Notes: generated by a model not told the origin, from the sequence alone. A stretch of DNA of 64,000 nt from Psychroserpens sp. (GCA_017643165.1 JAEPNY010000002.1:686979-750978), one strand, 5' to 3'; positions 43,428-53,453 are shown, numbered from the stretch's first letter. Numbers and translations are program-made.

Positions 43428-43907
43428 TTATAGTTCGTTGAAAATAGTGTGCATTAAACGCTTTTTATCGTTTATACTTTCTTCTAAACTTATCATTGTT
43501 TCGGTTCGATAAATACCTTCAATGTCGTCAAGCATAAAAATGATATCCTTAGCATGCGAGGTGTTCTTCGCTCTAACCTTACAGAAAATATTAAATTTCC
43601 CTGTTGTAATGTGCGCAACCGTAACATATGGTATTTGCGCAATACGCTCTAAAACAAACTTTGTCTGAGACGTATTGTTAAGAAACACACCAACATATGC
43701 TATAAAAGAATAACCTAATTTTTGATAGTCCAACGTTAAAGATGAACCACGAATAATACCAGCTTCCTCCATTTTTTTCACTCTAACATGAACTGTTCCT
43801 GCAGAAATGACTAATTTTTTTGCTATATCAGTAAAAGGTATTCTCGTATTATCGATCAACATATCTAATATTTGGTGATCGATTTCATCCAATTTAAATT
43901 TTCCCAT
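43428..43907 (-). CDS. Lrp/AsnC-family transcriptional regulator
   Basis: About 159 residues. The N-terminal winged helix reads LDEIDHQILDMLIDNTRIPF, then DIAKKLVISAGTVHVRVKKM, and the C-terminal RAM ligand domain VTVAHITTGKFNIFCKVRAK. The start is set at the second ATG (43907, MGKFKLDE) because the first (43922) lies only 10 bases from the -7 box and would leave almost no leader. Such proteins sense amino acids; target genes unknown. Confidence 0.9.
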   Translation of the reverse strand: MGKFKLDEIDHQILDMLIDNTRIPFTDIAKKLVISAGTVHVRVKKMEEAGIIRGSSLTLDYQKLGYSFIAYVGVFLNNTSQTKFVLERIAQIPYVTVAHITTGKFNIFCKVRAKNTSHAKDIIFMLDDIEGIYRTETMISLEESINDKKRLMHTIFNEL

Positions 43908-43932
43908 TTTTTCAGTTTTCATAGATTAATGA

Positions 43933-43940
43933 CAAAAATA
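43933..43940 (-). promoter_or_regulatory. -7 promoter box of the Lrp/AsnC gene
   Basis: The minus strand reads TATTTTTG, exact match to TAnnTTTG, 25 bases before the chosen start. Confidence 0.55.
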
Positions 43941-43981
43941 ATGCATTTTCTTTAAAGATATCGCATATTTATTTGAAATTT

Positions 43982-45112
43982 TTATGGAAAAAGTGAGAAT
44001 TTTTCATTATTCACTATTACGAAATCGATTTCGTTACCTACAGATATGGAAGCGTTATTAGGTCCGAAAACCTCGAAACCTCTTGCGTTTATTGACTTAT
44101 GAGAATAGTAAGAATTCAAATTTGAAATTATTTTGATTTTTGGCATAAAATGAACCTCATTAGCGATTAATTGCTCTTGAAATTGAATTGCAATCGCTCC
44201 TTGGGCTGCATTTCTAATTATAATGTCATAAAATCGCTTTTCATTTTTTGGAATCTCAAAGTAAGACGCATGAAATTCACCTGCGATTAGGGTCTCTGAG
44301 ATATATGCAATAGCAACCATTAAAGATTCAAATATAAATCGCCTGGTCTCTTCTCGCCTATAATCATTCTGAAAATGCCCAGCTTCAAACAAAACAGTAG
44401 GAACATCTAAAGATTGAAAGGTATCACCAACACAGTTCAAATTAAACGAATCATCATAGATGCCTACTTGATTTGGAATCTCTTTCTGAAGATGTTCGTT
44501 CATCTTAACTATAATTTCCATCGCTTTTTTACGCGTTTTCGTGACCGATCGTTCTAAATCTTGAGAAGGCGCTAAAAATGAAACAGTAGCTGGATGATCA
44601 GAATTTCCAGCGCTAAAAATAGTGCGTTGACCATGCAGATTAAAACAATAATCTGGTTTGAACTCATTAAATACATCGCGTAAAACTTGGGATTCTGGTT
44701 GCGATCGATCCTGTGCATCACGGTTTAAATCTATTGCATTCGCATTTATTCGAGTATATACTTTTGCACCATCTGGATTGAGAATAGGTATGATTTTGAT
44801 ACAACAGCTATCCAAAATACTTAAGATTGTATCGCTTTCACTTGAAAACGTATTAAAAAGATCAAATACAGCCTTTGTGGTTGTACTTTCATTACCATGC
44901 ATCTGTGACCACATTAATATCTTTTTGGAACCATGGCCAAATGTCACAGAATGAATGGGATTATTTTCAACGGATTTACCTACTTCTTCCACTTTAAATT
45001 TAGAAGGTAATTTTGATAATAACGGACTTATCATTTTGTGATGAATATAGCGTCCAGTTAAGGTTAATTCTTTATGCGTTTTATGCAAATTTTTAAGTGC
45101 GTTGTCGAGCAT
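43982..45112 (-). CDS. M14-family zinc carboxypeptidase
   Basis: A 376-residue metallocarboxypeptidase. Zinc ligands His and Glu lie in WSQMHGNESTTTKAV, the third His in YCFNLHGQRTIF, and the catalytic Glu in VLFEAGHFQND. DLNRDAQD is also typical. There is no signal peptide, so it acts in the cytoplasm or on imported peptides. Its promoter shares a 14-base sequence with the XRE regulator upstream. Confidence 0.88.
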   Translation of the reverse strand: MLDNALKNLHKTHKELTLTGRYIHHKMISPLLSKLPSKFKVEEVGKSVENNPIHSVTFGHGSKKILMWSQMHGNESTTTKAVFDLFNTFSSESDTILSILDSCCIKIIPILNPDGAKVYTRINANAIDLNRDAQDRSQPESQVLRDVFNEFKPDYCFNLHGQRTIFSAGNSDHPATVSFLAPSQDLERSVTKTRKKAMEIIVKMNEHLQKEIPNQVGIYDDSFNLNCVGDTFQSLDVPTVLFEAGHFQNDYRREETRRFIFESLMVAIAYISETLIAGEFHASYFEIPKNEKRFYDIIIRNAAQGAIAIQFQEQLIANEVHFMPKIKIISNLNSYYSHKSINARGFEVFGPNNASISVGNEIDFVIVNNEKFSLFP

Positions 45113-45152
45113 GTTTCTATAAGCTATGAGACAAAGGTAAACAATTGATCAT

Positions 45153-45166
45153 TTACAAATGTAAAC
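45153..45166 (-). promoter_or_regulatory. Promoter/operator box of the carboxypeptidase gene
   Basis: The minus strand reads GTTTACATTTGTAA, containing the -7 box TACATTTG 44 bases before the start. The identical 14-mer precedes the divergent XRE gene. Confidence 0.55.
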
Positions 45167-45234
45167 ACTTCTTTTCAACAAAAACGAGCAACTTTTGATA
45201 CATTTATATACAAACTCATTAAGATATTCCTACA

Positions 45235-45345
45235 GCTATTAATAAATTTTAAATTAATTAAATATAATATATTTATATTATTTATAATCAGTATTTTATA
45301 TAAACTTATATTAAGTCTTAGTTTATATATAATTAGAATTAATCA
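45235..45345. other. Very AT-rich block in a 305-base intergenic region
   Basis: Roughly 90 percent A+T over about 110 bases, built of short ATAT/TTAATT runs. No ORF. It lies between the two promoters that share a 14-base box. Confidence 0.6.
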
Positions 45346-45373
45346 TCATTTATTAGAGCAGTTGTAATAATAT

Positions 45374-45394
45374 GTTTACATTTGTAACGTTACA
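45374..45394 (+). promoter_or_regulatory. Promoter/operator of the XRE regulator gene
   Basis: GTTTACATTTGTAA (45374-45387) includes the -7 box TACATTTG (45377-45384). It runs into a perfect 12-bp palindrome TGTAACGTTACA (45383-45394) that covers the likely transcription start. The position fits an autoregulatory operator. Confidence 0.55.
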
Positions 45395-45417
45395 TTTTTA
45401 AACTTGATGTGTTTACA

Positions 45418-45804
45418 ATGATAAACAACGAAGAATTCATAAAAAGACTTCAAAAAGTGATTCATTATTATGGTGAATCTGCCTCATCGTTTGCCGAAAA
45501 AATAGGTGTACAGCGCTCTAGTATTTCGCATATTCTTTCGGGAAGAAATAAGCCTAGTTTGGACTTCGTTTTAAAGGTCCTTTCCTCCTATCCTGATGTA
45601 GAATTATATTGGCTTATGAATGGCAAAGGTAATTTCCCTAAAAAGGAATCTTCACAATCAAAATTGCCCATTGAAACCGAAAATGCAAAAACGCAACTTC
45701 CATCAGAATTACCTTTGGATCATAAATCAGAAGGCAAAGCCATAGAGCGTATTGTAATTTTTTATAAAGACGGTACCTTTAAGAATTTTGAACAATCGCA
45801 ATAG
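45418..45804 (+). CDS. XRE-family (Cro/CI-like) transcriptional regulator
   Basis: About 128 residues from the ATG at 45418 (an in-frame GTG lies 9 bases upstream). The N-terminal helix-turn-helix is SASSFAEKIGVQRSSISHIL, then SGRNKPSLDFVLKVLSSYPD. The C-terminal half is polar and ends in a short strand-like segment (AIERIVIFYKDGTFKNFE). Probably binds its own promoter palindrome. Not clearly phage-derived: no phage genes are near. Confidence 0.85.
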   Translation: MINNEEFIKRLQKVIHYYGESASSFAEKIGVQRSSISHILSGRNKPSLDFVLKVLSSYPDVELYWLMNGKGNFPKKESSQSKLPIETENAKTQLPSELPLDHKSEGKAIERIVIFYKDGTFKNFEQSQ

Positions 45805-45852
45805 ATCCATAGATATTTAAAATTGCTTAGTCTTAATATACCTCATGTTTTG

Positions 45853-45860
45853 TAATTTTG
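45853..45860 (+). promoter_or_regulatory. -7 promoter box of the small lipoprotein gene
   Basis: TAATTTTG, exact TAnnTTTG match; it overlaps the earliest in-frame TTG and so argues for a later start. Confidence 0.55.
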
Positions 45861-45875
45861 TGCAAAATGATGACC

Positions 45876-46262
45876 ATGCGCAAACTTTTAGCCTTTTTTT
45901 CTTTTTTAGTAGTAACGAACTGCTATAAAGCTGAACGCAAATGTGAGGACTTTAAAACAGGTACCTTCGAATTCACGTATACCTTAGATGGTGTAGAAAA
46001 AAAAGGGAAGTTTATTCGAACCAATGATCTAAATATAGATTATTATGACAATAAAATAGATTCAGCGTCAATACGCTGGATCAATGACTGCGAGTTTATT
46101 CAGAAAAAAATCAATCCAAAAAATAAAAGTGAAGAAAAAGCAATTCACATGAAAATTGTGAGTACTACAGCTAATTCTTATACATTTGAATATCAACTGG
46201 CTGTACAGGATGAATTTAAAAAGAAACGCGTAGAAAAGGGTACCGCAAGAAAACTAGATTAA
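45876..46262 (+). CDS. Small lipoprotein of unknown function
   Basis: About 128 residues from the ATG at 45876, which begins a lipoprotein signal (MRKLLAFFSFLVVTNC). The promoter box lies 15 bases upstream; two further ATGs (45867, 45870) fall nearly on the expected transcription start. The mature part is a small beta-rich domain (FKTGTFEFTYTLDGVEKKGK, ASIRWINDCEFIQK). I recall relatives near parC in flavobacteria labelled topoisomerase IV; nothing in the sequence supports that label. Confidence 0.7.
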   Translation: MRKLLAFFSFLVVTNCYKAERKCEDFKTGTFEFTYTLDGVEKKGKFIRTNDLNIDYYDNKIDSASIRWINDCEFIQKKINPKNKSEEKAIHMKIVSTTANSYTFEYQLAVQDEFKKKRVEKGTARKLD

Positions 46263-46263
46263 A

Positions 46264-47067
46264 ATGCTTGAATTTTTACTAAGCAGTGACGCCATAATAG
46301 CTTTGCTCACACTAACCTTCCTTGAAATCATTTTAGGAATTGATAACATTGTATTCATCTCTATTGCCGCTAATAAACTCCCTGAACATCAACGATCTAA
46401 GGCTACAAATATTGGTTTAATACTCGCTATGGTTCAGCGAATTGTATTGCTCTTTTTTGTATCCTTCTTAGTCGGACTTTCGAAACCATTCTACAATATG
46501 GTAACTGACTGGTTCGAACTTCATTTAAGTTGGCAAGCATTAATTCTATTTGTTGGAGGTTTATTCTTGATTTACAAGAGTACGTCTGAAATACGCGAGA
46601 AAGTCACCGAACCTGAGCATGATGAAGAGGAAATAAAAGGAAAGAAAATAAAAACCTTATCTAATGCACTAGTTCAAATTCTTATCATTGATTTTATCTT
46701 CTCTATCGATTCTATCCTCACAGCGGTGGGAATGACAAACGGACTTCATCCCAACAATGATTATACTCTGGTACTAATGGTTATTGCCGTGATGATTTCT
46801 ATTGTAATTATGATCGCATTTGCAAATCCGATTAGACGATTCATAGATAACAATCCGAGTATCCAGATGCTAGGTCTAGCTTTCCTAATATTAATAGGTT
46901 TTATGCTTATAACTGAAGCCGCACACCTATCACATACAACGTTCTTCGGAAATAAAGTTGGCGCAATTCCTAAAGGCTACCTATACTTTGCAATTGCCTT
47001 TTCACTTTTTGTAGAATTCCTCAATTACAAAGCAAGTCGAAAACATAAAAAGAAGGAAAATCTTTAA
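46264..47067 (+). CDS. TerC-family integral membrane protein
   Basis: A 267-residue TerC-type protein with about seven helices. Metal-site acidic residues lie in LTFLEIILGIDNIVFISIA and the repeat QILIIDFIFSIDSILTAVGM. Members export manganese or act on exported proteins; substrate not set by sequence. The end overlaps convergent parC by 4 bases, and it starts 1 base after the lipoprotein gene. Confidence 0.9.
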   Translation: MLEFLLSSDAIIALLTLTFLEIILGIDNIVFISIAANKLPEHQRSKATNIGLILAMVQRIVLLFFVSFLVGLSKPFYNMVTDWFELHLSWQALILFVGGLFLIYKSTSEIREKVTEPEHDEEEIKGKKIKTLSNALVQILIIDFIFSIDSILTAVGMTNGLHPNNDYTLVLMVIAVMISIVIMIAFANPIRRFIDNNPSIQMLGLAFLILIGFMLITEAAHLSHTTFFGNKVGAIPKGYLYFAIAFSLFVEFLNYKASRKHKKKENL

Positions 47068-49739
47068 AACAAGGTTATTTGACCTTGGTCTTCACCTTCT
47101 GATGTCGCATCAGTGTCATCAGCATCACCTGACTGATCCTCAATGCCTTGACCATTAGCGTTGTTTTCATCAGAATGTGTAGATTCTACTGTTTCATCGA
47201 TAACTTCAATCTCCTCAGCTGGCGTGACTTCTGGAGCTTCGTACGGCAATGGATCTAACAGATTAACCTGATTAATTTTTTGTTTTGATAACTGATTTCC
47301 TAAAGCTGAAATACCTTTAACTGCAATAAATTCTTCCAGATTTACGACTTCGTTGTCTTTTCTATCTTTCCCGCGCTCCTTCTTGAATTCAATTTCGGCA
47401 ACCGGCTTCCAATCTGTAGAAACAATTTCCAATTGAGAATCTGGATGATCAGAAATAAAAGACTCATCTCTTCCTTCATTTTCAATCACGAATCGCTTCA
47501 CATAATAAAGTTGTTTATCACCATTAAAATAAACTACAGAGATCGGCTTTTTCGGAATCCATTTTTCAATTACAATCATATCCTGATCGAAATGCGTCGA
47601 TAGTTCAGGTAAAATTGTTTTCACAATTCCTGTTTGTGAGATAATTAATAAACGATCTTCTCCTCTAAATTCACCTATGAGCTCACCGCGCTCATCGACA
47701 TTTAATCGCTGTACTGTGTCATCAAACCAAATTTTACGAGGTTTAAGTGTGGAAACTCCTTTCTCCTTGAGTTCTATACGTTTGACAGAATATTTGGTCA
47801 CGACATTACCCTTAGATCCTCGTCCTTTGATTAATATTTCAGCAAAATCTAAATCCCATTTTAACTTTTTAATACTGCCCACTTGACGCAAGTGTACGGT
47901 TACTATTTCGGCTTCTCCATTAGGGTTAGCAGAAAAATACCAAACTACAGATCCTTTATTTCCGGCTGTGAGGTCATACTCTTTATCTCTTGTTATAGAG
48001 GTAACAGCAAATCGTTTCACATAAGTCGGCCCTCGGGATCCATCGCGATAAATCATATTATAAATGGTACGTTTATCCTTTTTCTTAAAGACAGCAACAT
48101 GAATGATATCTTTACCAATAAACGTTTTTGATCCCACTTTGGTCACCATCATTTTCCCACTTTTGGTAAAGACAATGATATCGTCAATATCACTACAATC
48201 ACATACATATTCATCACGACGCAATGAAGTACCAATAAAGCCTTCTGCACGATTCACATAAAGTTTCGTATTACGAATAACAACTTTGGTGGCATCAACA
48301 TCTGCAAAAGTGCGGATTTCAGTTTTTCGTTCACGCCCTTGACTGTAATCTTTTTTGAGTCGTTGGAAATAGGCGATTGAATACTCAATTAGATTCGCCA
48401 AATGGTGTTTTACCTCAGCAATTTGCTCTTCAAGGGCTTCGATCTTTTGTTGTGCCTTATCGATATCGAATTTCGATATACGTTTGATTCTAATTTCAGT
48501 TAGCCTAACAATATCCTCTTCGGTCACCTTGCGCTTGAGATGTTTAATATGAGGCTGTAATCCTTTATCAATTGCAGATATTACTCCATCCCAAGTTTCT
48601 TCTTCTTCAATATCACGATAAATGCGGTTTTCAATAAAAATGCGCTCTAATGATGCAAAATGCCATTGCTCTTCTAGTTCGCTTAACTTGATTTCCAGTT
48701 CACTTTTGAGTAACTGAACTGTATTATCTGTAGAGCGCCTAAGCATCTCACTAACACCTATAAACAGTGGCTTATTATCTTCAATCACACAGCCCAATGG
48801 CGAAATAGAGATTTCACAATTCGTGAAGGCATACAACGCATCTATGGTTTTATCCGGTGAAATCCCACTTGGAAGATGAACCAAAATTTCAACATCGGCA
48901 GCTGTATTATCTTCGATCTTCTTAATCTTAATTTTACCTTTATCATTGGCCTTGAGAATTGAATCAATCAATGACGATGTATTTGTTGCAAAAGGAATTT
49001 CGGTTATAACTAAAGTATTTTTATTAAGTGGTGCAATTTTCGCTCTTACTCTTACCTTACCACCACGCAATCCGTCATTATAATTACTAACGTCAGCTAT
49101 TCCAGCCGTTGGGAAATCTGGATAAATAGTAAATCGTTTTCCTTTTAAGTGTTTTATGGATGCATCTATGAGCTCTATAAAATTATGTGGCAATATTTTA
49201 GTCGAAAGACCTACGGCAATTCCTTCGCCACCTTGAGCTAAAAGCAATGGAAACATTACAGGAAGATTGATCGGTTCTTTTCGACGCCCATCATAACTAG
49301 ACTGCCACTCCGTTATCTTCGGATTATAAATGACATCTAGTGCAAACTTTGATAAACGCGCTTCAATATATCGCGAGGCAGCAGCACTGTCTCCTGTAAG
49401 TATATTTCCCCAGTTTCCTTGCGTATCGATCAACAGATCTTTCTGTCCGATTTGTACCATGGCATCAGCTATACTTGCGTCACCATGCGGGTGGTACTGC
49501 ATGGTATGACCAACTATGTTTGCCACCTTATTATAACGTCCGTCATCAAGGTCTTTCATAGACTGCATTATTCGACGCTGAACAGGTTTAAAGCCGTCCT
49601 CAATAGCAGGAACTGCGCGCTCTAATATAACATATGAAGCATAGTCTAAGAACCAGTCCTTATACATTCCAGTAACTCGGGTAATACTATCTTGTGGTTC
49701 GTCTTGATTATTTATGATGTCGGTATTCTCGTCACTCAT
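47064..49739 (-). CDS. parC: DNA topoisomerase IV subunit A
   Basis: An 891-residue type IIA topoisomerase A subunit. The active-site Tyr is Y124 in SAAASRYIEARLSKFA, after HPHGDASIADAMVQ. Beta-propeller repeats fill the C-terminal part, ending in a long acidic tail rich in Asp, Glu and Ser. Assigned to topo IV because it is paired with a parE-like gene. The start overlaps the end of the small membrane gene by 1 base. Confidence 0.93.
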   Translation of the reverse strand: MSDENTDIINNQDEPQDSITRVTGMYKDWFLDYASYVILERAVPAIEDGFKPVQRRIMQSMKDLDDGRYNKVANIVGHTMQYHPHGDASIADAMVQIGQKDLLIDTQGNWGNILTGDSAAASRYIEARLSKFALDVIYNPKITEWQSSYDGRRKEPINLPVMFPLLLAQGGEGIAVGLSTKILPHNFIELIDASIKHLKGKRFTIYPDFPTAGIADVSNYNDGLRGGKVRVRAKIAPLNKNTLVITEIPFATNTSSLIDSILKANDKGKIKIKKIEDNTAADVEILVHLPSGISPDKTIDALYAFTNCEISISPLGCVIEDNKPLFIGVSEMLRRSTDNTVQLLKSELEIKLSELEEQWHFASLERIFIENRIYRDIEEEETWDGVISAIDKGLQPHIKHLKRKVTEEDIVRLTEIRIKRISKFDIDKAQQKIEALEEQIAEVKHHLANLIEYSIAYFQRLKKDYSQGRERKTEIRTFADVDATKVVIRNTKLYVNRAEGFIGTSLRRDEYVCDCSDIDDIIVFTKSGKMMVTKVGSKTFIGKDIIHVAVFKKKDKRTIYNMIYRDGSRGPTYVKRFAVTSITRDKEYDLTAGNKGSVVWYFSANPNGEAEIVTVHLRQVGSIKKLKWDLDFAEILIKGRGSKGNVVTKYSVKRIELKEKGVSTLKPRKIWFDDTVQRLNVDERGELIGEFRGEDRLLIISQTGIVKTILPELSTHFDQDMIVIEKWIPKKPISVVYFNGDKQLYYVKRFVIENEGRDESFISDHPDSQLEIVSTDWKPVAEIEFKKERGKDRKDNEVVNLEEFIAVKGISALGNQLSKQKINQVNLLDPLPYEAPEVTPAEEIEVIDETVESTHSDENNANGQGIEDQSGDADDTDATSEGEDQGQITLF

Positions 49740-50221
49740 TAATCTTTTCTGTTTTTATTGTGTTTTACAATTTTACTCAAGGATTGTCTTATGTAACGCC
49801 TTTTACGTCTACTTACCAAGGTAATATTGAAAGAATCTTTTAATGTTTTTCCTCGTTGGTCTTTGATATAAACCGTCAATGTTCTGTATATGATATAGTT
49901 TGTAAACTTATATCCTTGAAGATCTGCTTTGTCAAATTCTATCTGTCGTTCTCTATAATTGAACTGATCTGACAATAATAATCCTCTATTTGTTATTACG
50001 ACCTTCATGCCATCACTATCATACTCAAAATACCGAGATATGAAGTGCACTAAAAAAAATAAAAACGCAAATCCGAATGCGATTATAATTACATTAATCG
50101 TCGAATTATCGCTGATGTTTCTGAAGCTTTTAAATACGGTCGCCATAATCATAGCCAATACGATCAACACGAAGTAGATCGACACTATAGTATTTTTGAC
50201 TTTTCCGTTATTGGTTCTCAT
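49739..50221 (-). CDS. Two-helix membrane protein between parE and parC
   Basis: A 160-residue protein with helices near SIYFVLIVLAMIMATVF and TINVIIIAFGFAFLFFLVHF, then a cytoplasmic domain (YFEYDSDGMKVVITNRGLLL, TVYIKDQRGKTLKDSFNITL) with the strand pattern of a PH-like domain. Its place inside the parE-parC operon (32-base gap from parE, 1-base overlap with parC) looks deliberate, but no link to topoisomerase is known to me. Confidence 0.75.
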   Translation of the reverse strand: MRTNNGKVKNTIVSIYFVLIVLAMIMATVFKSFRNISDNSTINVIIIAFGFAFLFFLVHFISRYFEYDSDGMKVVITNRGLLLSDQFNYRERQIEFDKADLQGYKFTNYIIYRTLTVYIKDQRGKTLKDSFNITLVSRRKRRYIRQSLSKIVKHNKNRKD

Positions 50222-50253
50222 ATGTATTACCTAGCTTAAAAAAATCAATGATT

Positions 50254-52113
50254 CTATTGCTCTTCTTCGATCAAATCTAATTCAACTTTAAGATTATCAA
50301 TAATAAACTCTTGACGTGATGGCGTATTCTTACCCATATAAAAAGAGAGCAGCTCTTCGATAGACATGTCTTTATCTAACATCACTGGATCTAAACGCAT
50401 ATCTTCACCTATAAAATGTTTAAACTCATCTGGTGAAATCTCTCCTAATCCCTTAAATCGCGTGATCTCTGGTTTAGGTTTTAACTTTAGTATCGCAGCG
50501 CGTCGTTCTTCATCAGAATAGCAGTAGATCGTTTCCTTCTTATTTCTCACTCTGAACAACGGTGTTTGTAATATATATAAATGCCCTTCTTTAATAACTT
50601 CTGGAAAAAACTGCAAGAAGAATGTGATCAATAGTAATCTAATATGCATTCCATCGACATCAGCATCAGTTGCAATCACAATATTGTTATATCTAAGATC
50701 TTCTAATGATTCTTCAATGTTTAAGGCAGCCTGAAGCAAATTAAACTCTTCATTCTCATAAACAATCTTCTTCGAGAGTCCATAAGAATTGAGCGGTTTT
50801 CCTTTTAAACTGAATACGGCCTGAGTATTCACATCCCGTGATTTTGTAATACTTCCTGATGCCGAATCACCCTCGGTAATGAACAAAGTAGTTTCAAGGT
50901 TTCGTTCATTTTTTGTGTCGCCAAAATGCACACGGCAATCTCTAAGTTTTTTATTGTGGAGACTTGCTTTTTTAGCGCGTTCCTTTGCCAGTTTTCTAAT
51001 CCCAGATAATTCCTTACGCTCACGTTCAGCTTGTAAGATTTTACGTTGAATCTTTTCAGCAGTATCCGGATTTTTATGAAGGTAATTATCTAAATATCGC
51101 TTCATAAAATCATTCACATAAGTACGTACTGTTGGTAAGCCACCACCCATATCTGTAGAACCAAGTTTGGTCTTAGTTTGACTTTCAAATACAGGCTCCA
51201 TAACCTTAATTGAAATGGCTGAAGCTACAGATTTCCTGATATCTGAAGCGTCATAATTCTTACCATAAAACTCGCGAATTGTTTTTACTAATGCTTCTCT
51301 AAATGCAGCAAGATGTGTTCCACCTTGCGTTGTGTTTTGCCCATTTACAAAACTGTGATATTCTTCGCTATATTGCGTCCTACTATGCGTAATGGCTACT
51401 TCAATATCATCGCCTTTTAAATGAATGATGTCATATAATCGGTCTGATTCTGAAATATTTTCAGAAAGCAAATCCTTTAATCCATTTTCACTGTAATACT
51501 TTTCACCATTGAAAACTATCGTCAATCCAGGATTTAGATACACATAGTTCTTGAGCATCTTAGAAACGTATTCGTTTCTGTATTTGTAGTTCTTAAAAAT
51601 ACTATCATCAGGAATGAAAGACACCTTAGTCCCTTTACGTCTTGAAGTATCATCGAGCATTTCTTCATTTGTAAGAGTGCCTTGCTCGAATTCGGCTGAT
51701 GCCGATTTTCCATCACGATTTGATTCGACTCTGAAATACGTTGACAACGCATTAACCGCTTTTGTTCCAACACCATTCAGACCTACCGATTTCTTGAACG
51801 CTCGAGAATCGTATTTACCTCCGGTATTCATTTTCGAAACTACATCTACCACTTTTCCTAATGGAATTCCACGACCATAATCTCGAACTATGACTTTATT
51901 GCCTTGGATAGAGATTTCTATGGTCTTACCAGCTCCCATTACATATTCATCGATAGAATTATCTAATACCTCTTTCAGTAAGATGTATATCCCATCATCA
52001 GGAGATGAACCATCACCAAGTTTACCAATATACATCCCAGGCCGCATACGGATATGTTCTTTCCAGTCGAGCGAGCGAATATTATCTTCGGTATATTTGG
52101 TTTCCTGTGTCAT
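50254..52113 (-). CDS. parE: DNA topoisomerase IV subunit B
   Basis: A 619-residue ATPase subunit. GHKL motifs: [16 protein letters not shown] (Asn for Mg), [11 protein letters not shown] and [40 protein letters not shown], then [13 protein letters not shown] and [15 protein letters not shown]. Length fits ParE and not a full GyrB. First gene of the parE - membrane protein - parC run. Confidence 0.94.
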   Translation of the reverse strand: MTQETKYTEDNIRSLDWKEHIRMRPGMYIGKLGDGSSPDDGIYILLKEVLDNSIDEYVMGAGKTIEISIQGNKVIVRDYGRGIPLGKVVDVVSKMNTGGKYDSRAFKKSVGLNGVGTKAVNALSTYFRVESNRDGKSASAEFEQGTLTNEEMLDDTSRRKGTKVSFIPDDSIFKNYKYRNEYVSKMLKNYVYLNPGLTIVFNGEKYYSENGLKDLLSENISESDRLYDIIHLKGDDIEVAITHSRTQYSEEYHSFVNGQNTTQGGTHLAAFREALVKTIREFYGKNYDASDIRKSVASAISIKVMEPVFESQTKTKLGSTDMGGGLPTVRTYVNDFMKRYLDNYLHKNPDTAEKIQRKILQAERERKELSGIRKLAKERAKKASLHNKKLRDCRVHFGDTKNERNLETTLFITEGDSASGSITKSRDVNTQAVFSLKGKPLNSYGLSKKIVYENEEFNLLQAALNIEESLEDLRYNNIVIATDADVDGMHIRLLLITFFLQFFPEVIKEGHLYILQTPLFRVRNKKETIYCYSDEERRAAILKLKPKPEITRFKGLGEISPDEFKHFIGEDMRLDPVMLDKDMSIEELLSFYMGKNTPSRQEFIIDNLKVELDLIEEEQ

Positions 52114-52195
52114 AGAGAGTAAAAATTTGGTAGAACGCTAATATAACATAACGTTACAAAAAATGAAATAGACGTTACACAAAGTAATTAACAAT

Positions 52196-52229
52196 AAAAG
52201 CCCAATATTGTTGAGAACATTGGGCTTTT
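52196..52229 (-). terminator. Hairpin terminator after ychF
   Basis: AAAAGCCCAAT / ATTGGGCTTTT (52196-52206 / 52219-52229) with T-rich sequence on both sides. In the minus direction it ends the ychF transcript before the parE promoter. Confidence 0.85.
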
Positions 52230-52330
52230 TTTATGAATTTTCTGATAAAATCTCTTGAATTGACTAGAAATACATATTTATCGCATCAGAAACAGATTTT
52301 AGACGTTCGTTTTATTCTCGAAAAACAGGT

Positions 52331-53425
52331 TTAGACATTAAACAGGAAATGCATCACATCTCCATCTTTAACAATATAATTCTTCCCTTCAACGCGCATT
52401 TTACCAGCTTCTTTCACTTTTACTTCACTACCGTAGCTCACATAGTCATCATAGGCAATAACCTCAGCTCTAATGAATCCTTTTTCAAAATCTGTATGAA
52501 TCACGCCAGCAGCTTGCGGCGCACTTGCTCCTATACTTACTGTCCATGCTCTAACTTCCTTCTGTCCAGCAGTAAAATACGTTTGTTGATTTAATAACTT
52601 ATAAGCAGATCGTATTAATTTAGATGAGCCAGGCTCATCAAGTCCAATGTCTTGTAAAAACATTTGACGTTCTTCATAATCATCTAATTCGTTGATATCG
52701 GCTTCTGTTCCAACAGCGAGAACAAGCACCTCAGCGTGTTCATCTTTTACCGCTTCTTTCACCTGCTCCACATAGGTATTGCCAGAAACAGCACTTGACT
52801 CATCAACATTACATACATACATTACCGGTTTTGCGGTAATTAATTGTGCTGGATTAACTACTTCAATAAGTTCGTCTTCTGAAAACTCAATCGCTCGCAC
52901 AGATGTACCAGCTTCAAGCCCTTCTTTTAGTTTATTGAGTATAGCTTCCTCCTTTTGAGCCTCTTTATTTCCAGTTTTTGCTGCACGCTTAACTTTATCA
53001 AGTTTCTTTTCAACAGTCTCAAGATCTTTGAGTTGCAACTCCATATCAATGGTTTCCTTATCTCTGATTGGGTCAACACTTCCGTCTACATGGACAATAT
53101 TATCATTGTCAAAACAACGTAACACATGCAAAATAGCATCGGTCTCTCTAATATTGCCTAAAAACTGATTTCCTAATCCTTCACCTTTACTAGCACCTTT
53201 AACTAATCCTGCGATATCTACAATTTCTACGGTTGCAGGGATTACGCGTTCCGGGTTTACTAATTCTTCCAGCTTCTGAAGTCTTTGATCTGGAACATTA
53301 ACAACACCAATATTTGGTTCAATAGTACAAAAAGGAAAATTTGCACTCTGTGCTTTTGCATTAGACAGACAGTTAAATAAGGTTGATTTTCCTACGTTCG
53401 GTAATCCAACAATTCCAGCTTTCAT
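52331..53425 (-). CDS. ychF: Ribosome-associated ATPase YchF
   Basis: A 364-residue Obg-family P-loop protein. G1 GLPNVGKSTLFN, G3 DIAGLVKGASKGEGLGNQFL. G4 is altered (YVCNVDE), giving the ATP preference known for YchF. C-terminal TGS domain (RAWTVSIGASAPQAAGVIHT, GKNYIVKDGDVMHFLFNV). Length is typical. Confidence 0.96.
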   Translation of the reverse strand: MKAGIVGLPNVGKSTLFNCLSNAKAQSANFPFCTIEPNIGVVNVPDQRLQKLEELVNPERVIPATVEIVDIAGLVKGASKGEGLGNQFLGNIRETDAILHVLRCFDNDNIVHVDGSVDPIRDKETIDMELQLKDLETVEKKLDKVKRAAKTGNKEAQKEEAILNKLKEGLEAGTSVRAIEFSEDELIEVVNPAQLITAKPVMYVCNVDESSAVSGNTYVEQVKEAVKDEHAEVLVLAVGTEADINELDDYEERQMFLQDIGLDEPGSSKLIRSAYKLLNQQTYFTAGQKEVRAWTVSIGASAPQAAGVIHTDFEKGFIRAEVIAYDDYVSYGSEVKVKEAGKMRVEGKNYIVKDGDVMHFLFNV

Positions 53426-53445
53426 AAATTAAGTTTTTGCGAGTG

Positions 53446-53453
53446 CAAATGTA
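53446..53453 (-). promoter_or_regulatory. -7 promoter box of ychF
   Basis: The minus strand reads TACATTTG, exact TAnnTTTG match, 20 bases before the start codon. Confidence 0.6.

Noticed and set aside
52151..52179. Direct repeats ACGTTACA upstream of parE
   Set aside because: Two 8-mers 21 bases apart, resembling part of the XRE palindrome at 45.39 kb, but too short to argue for a shared regulator.
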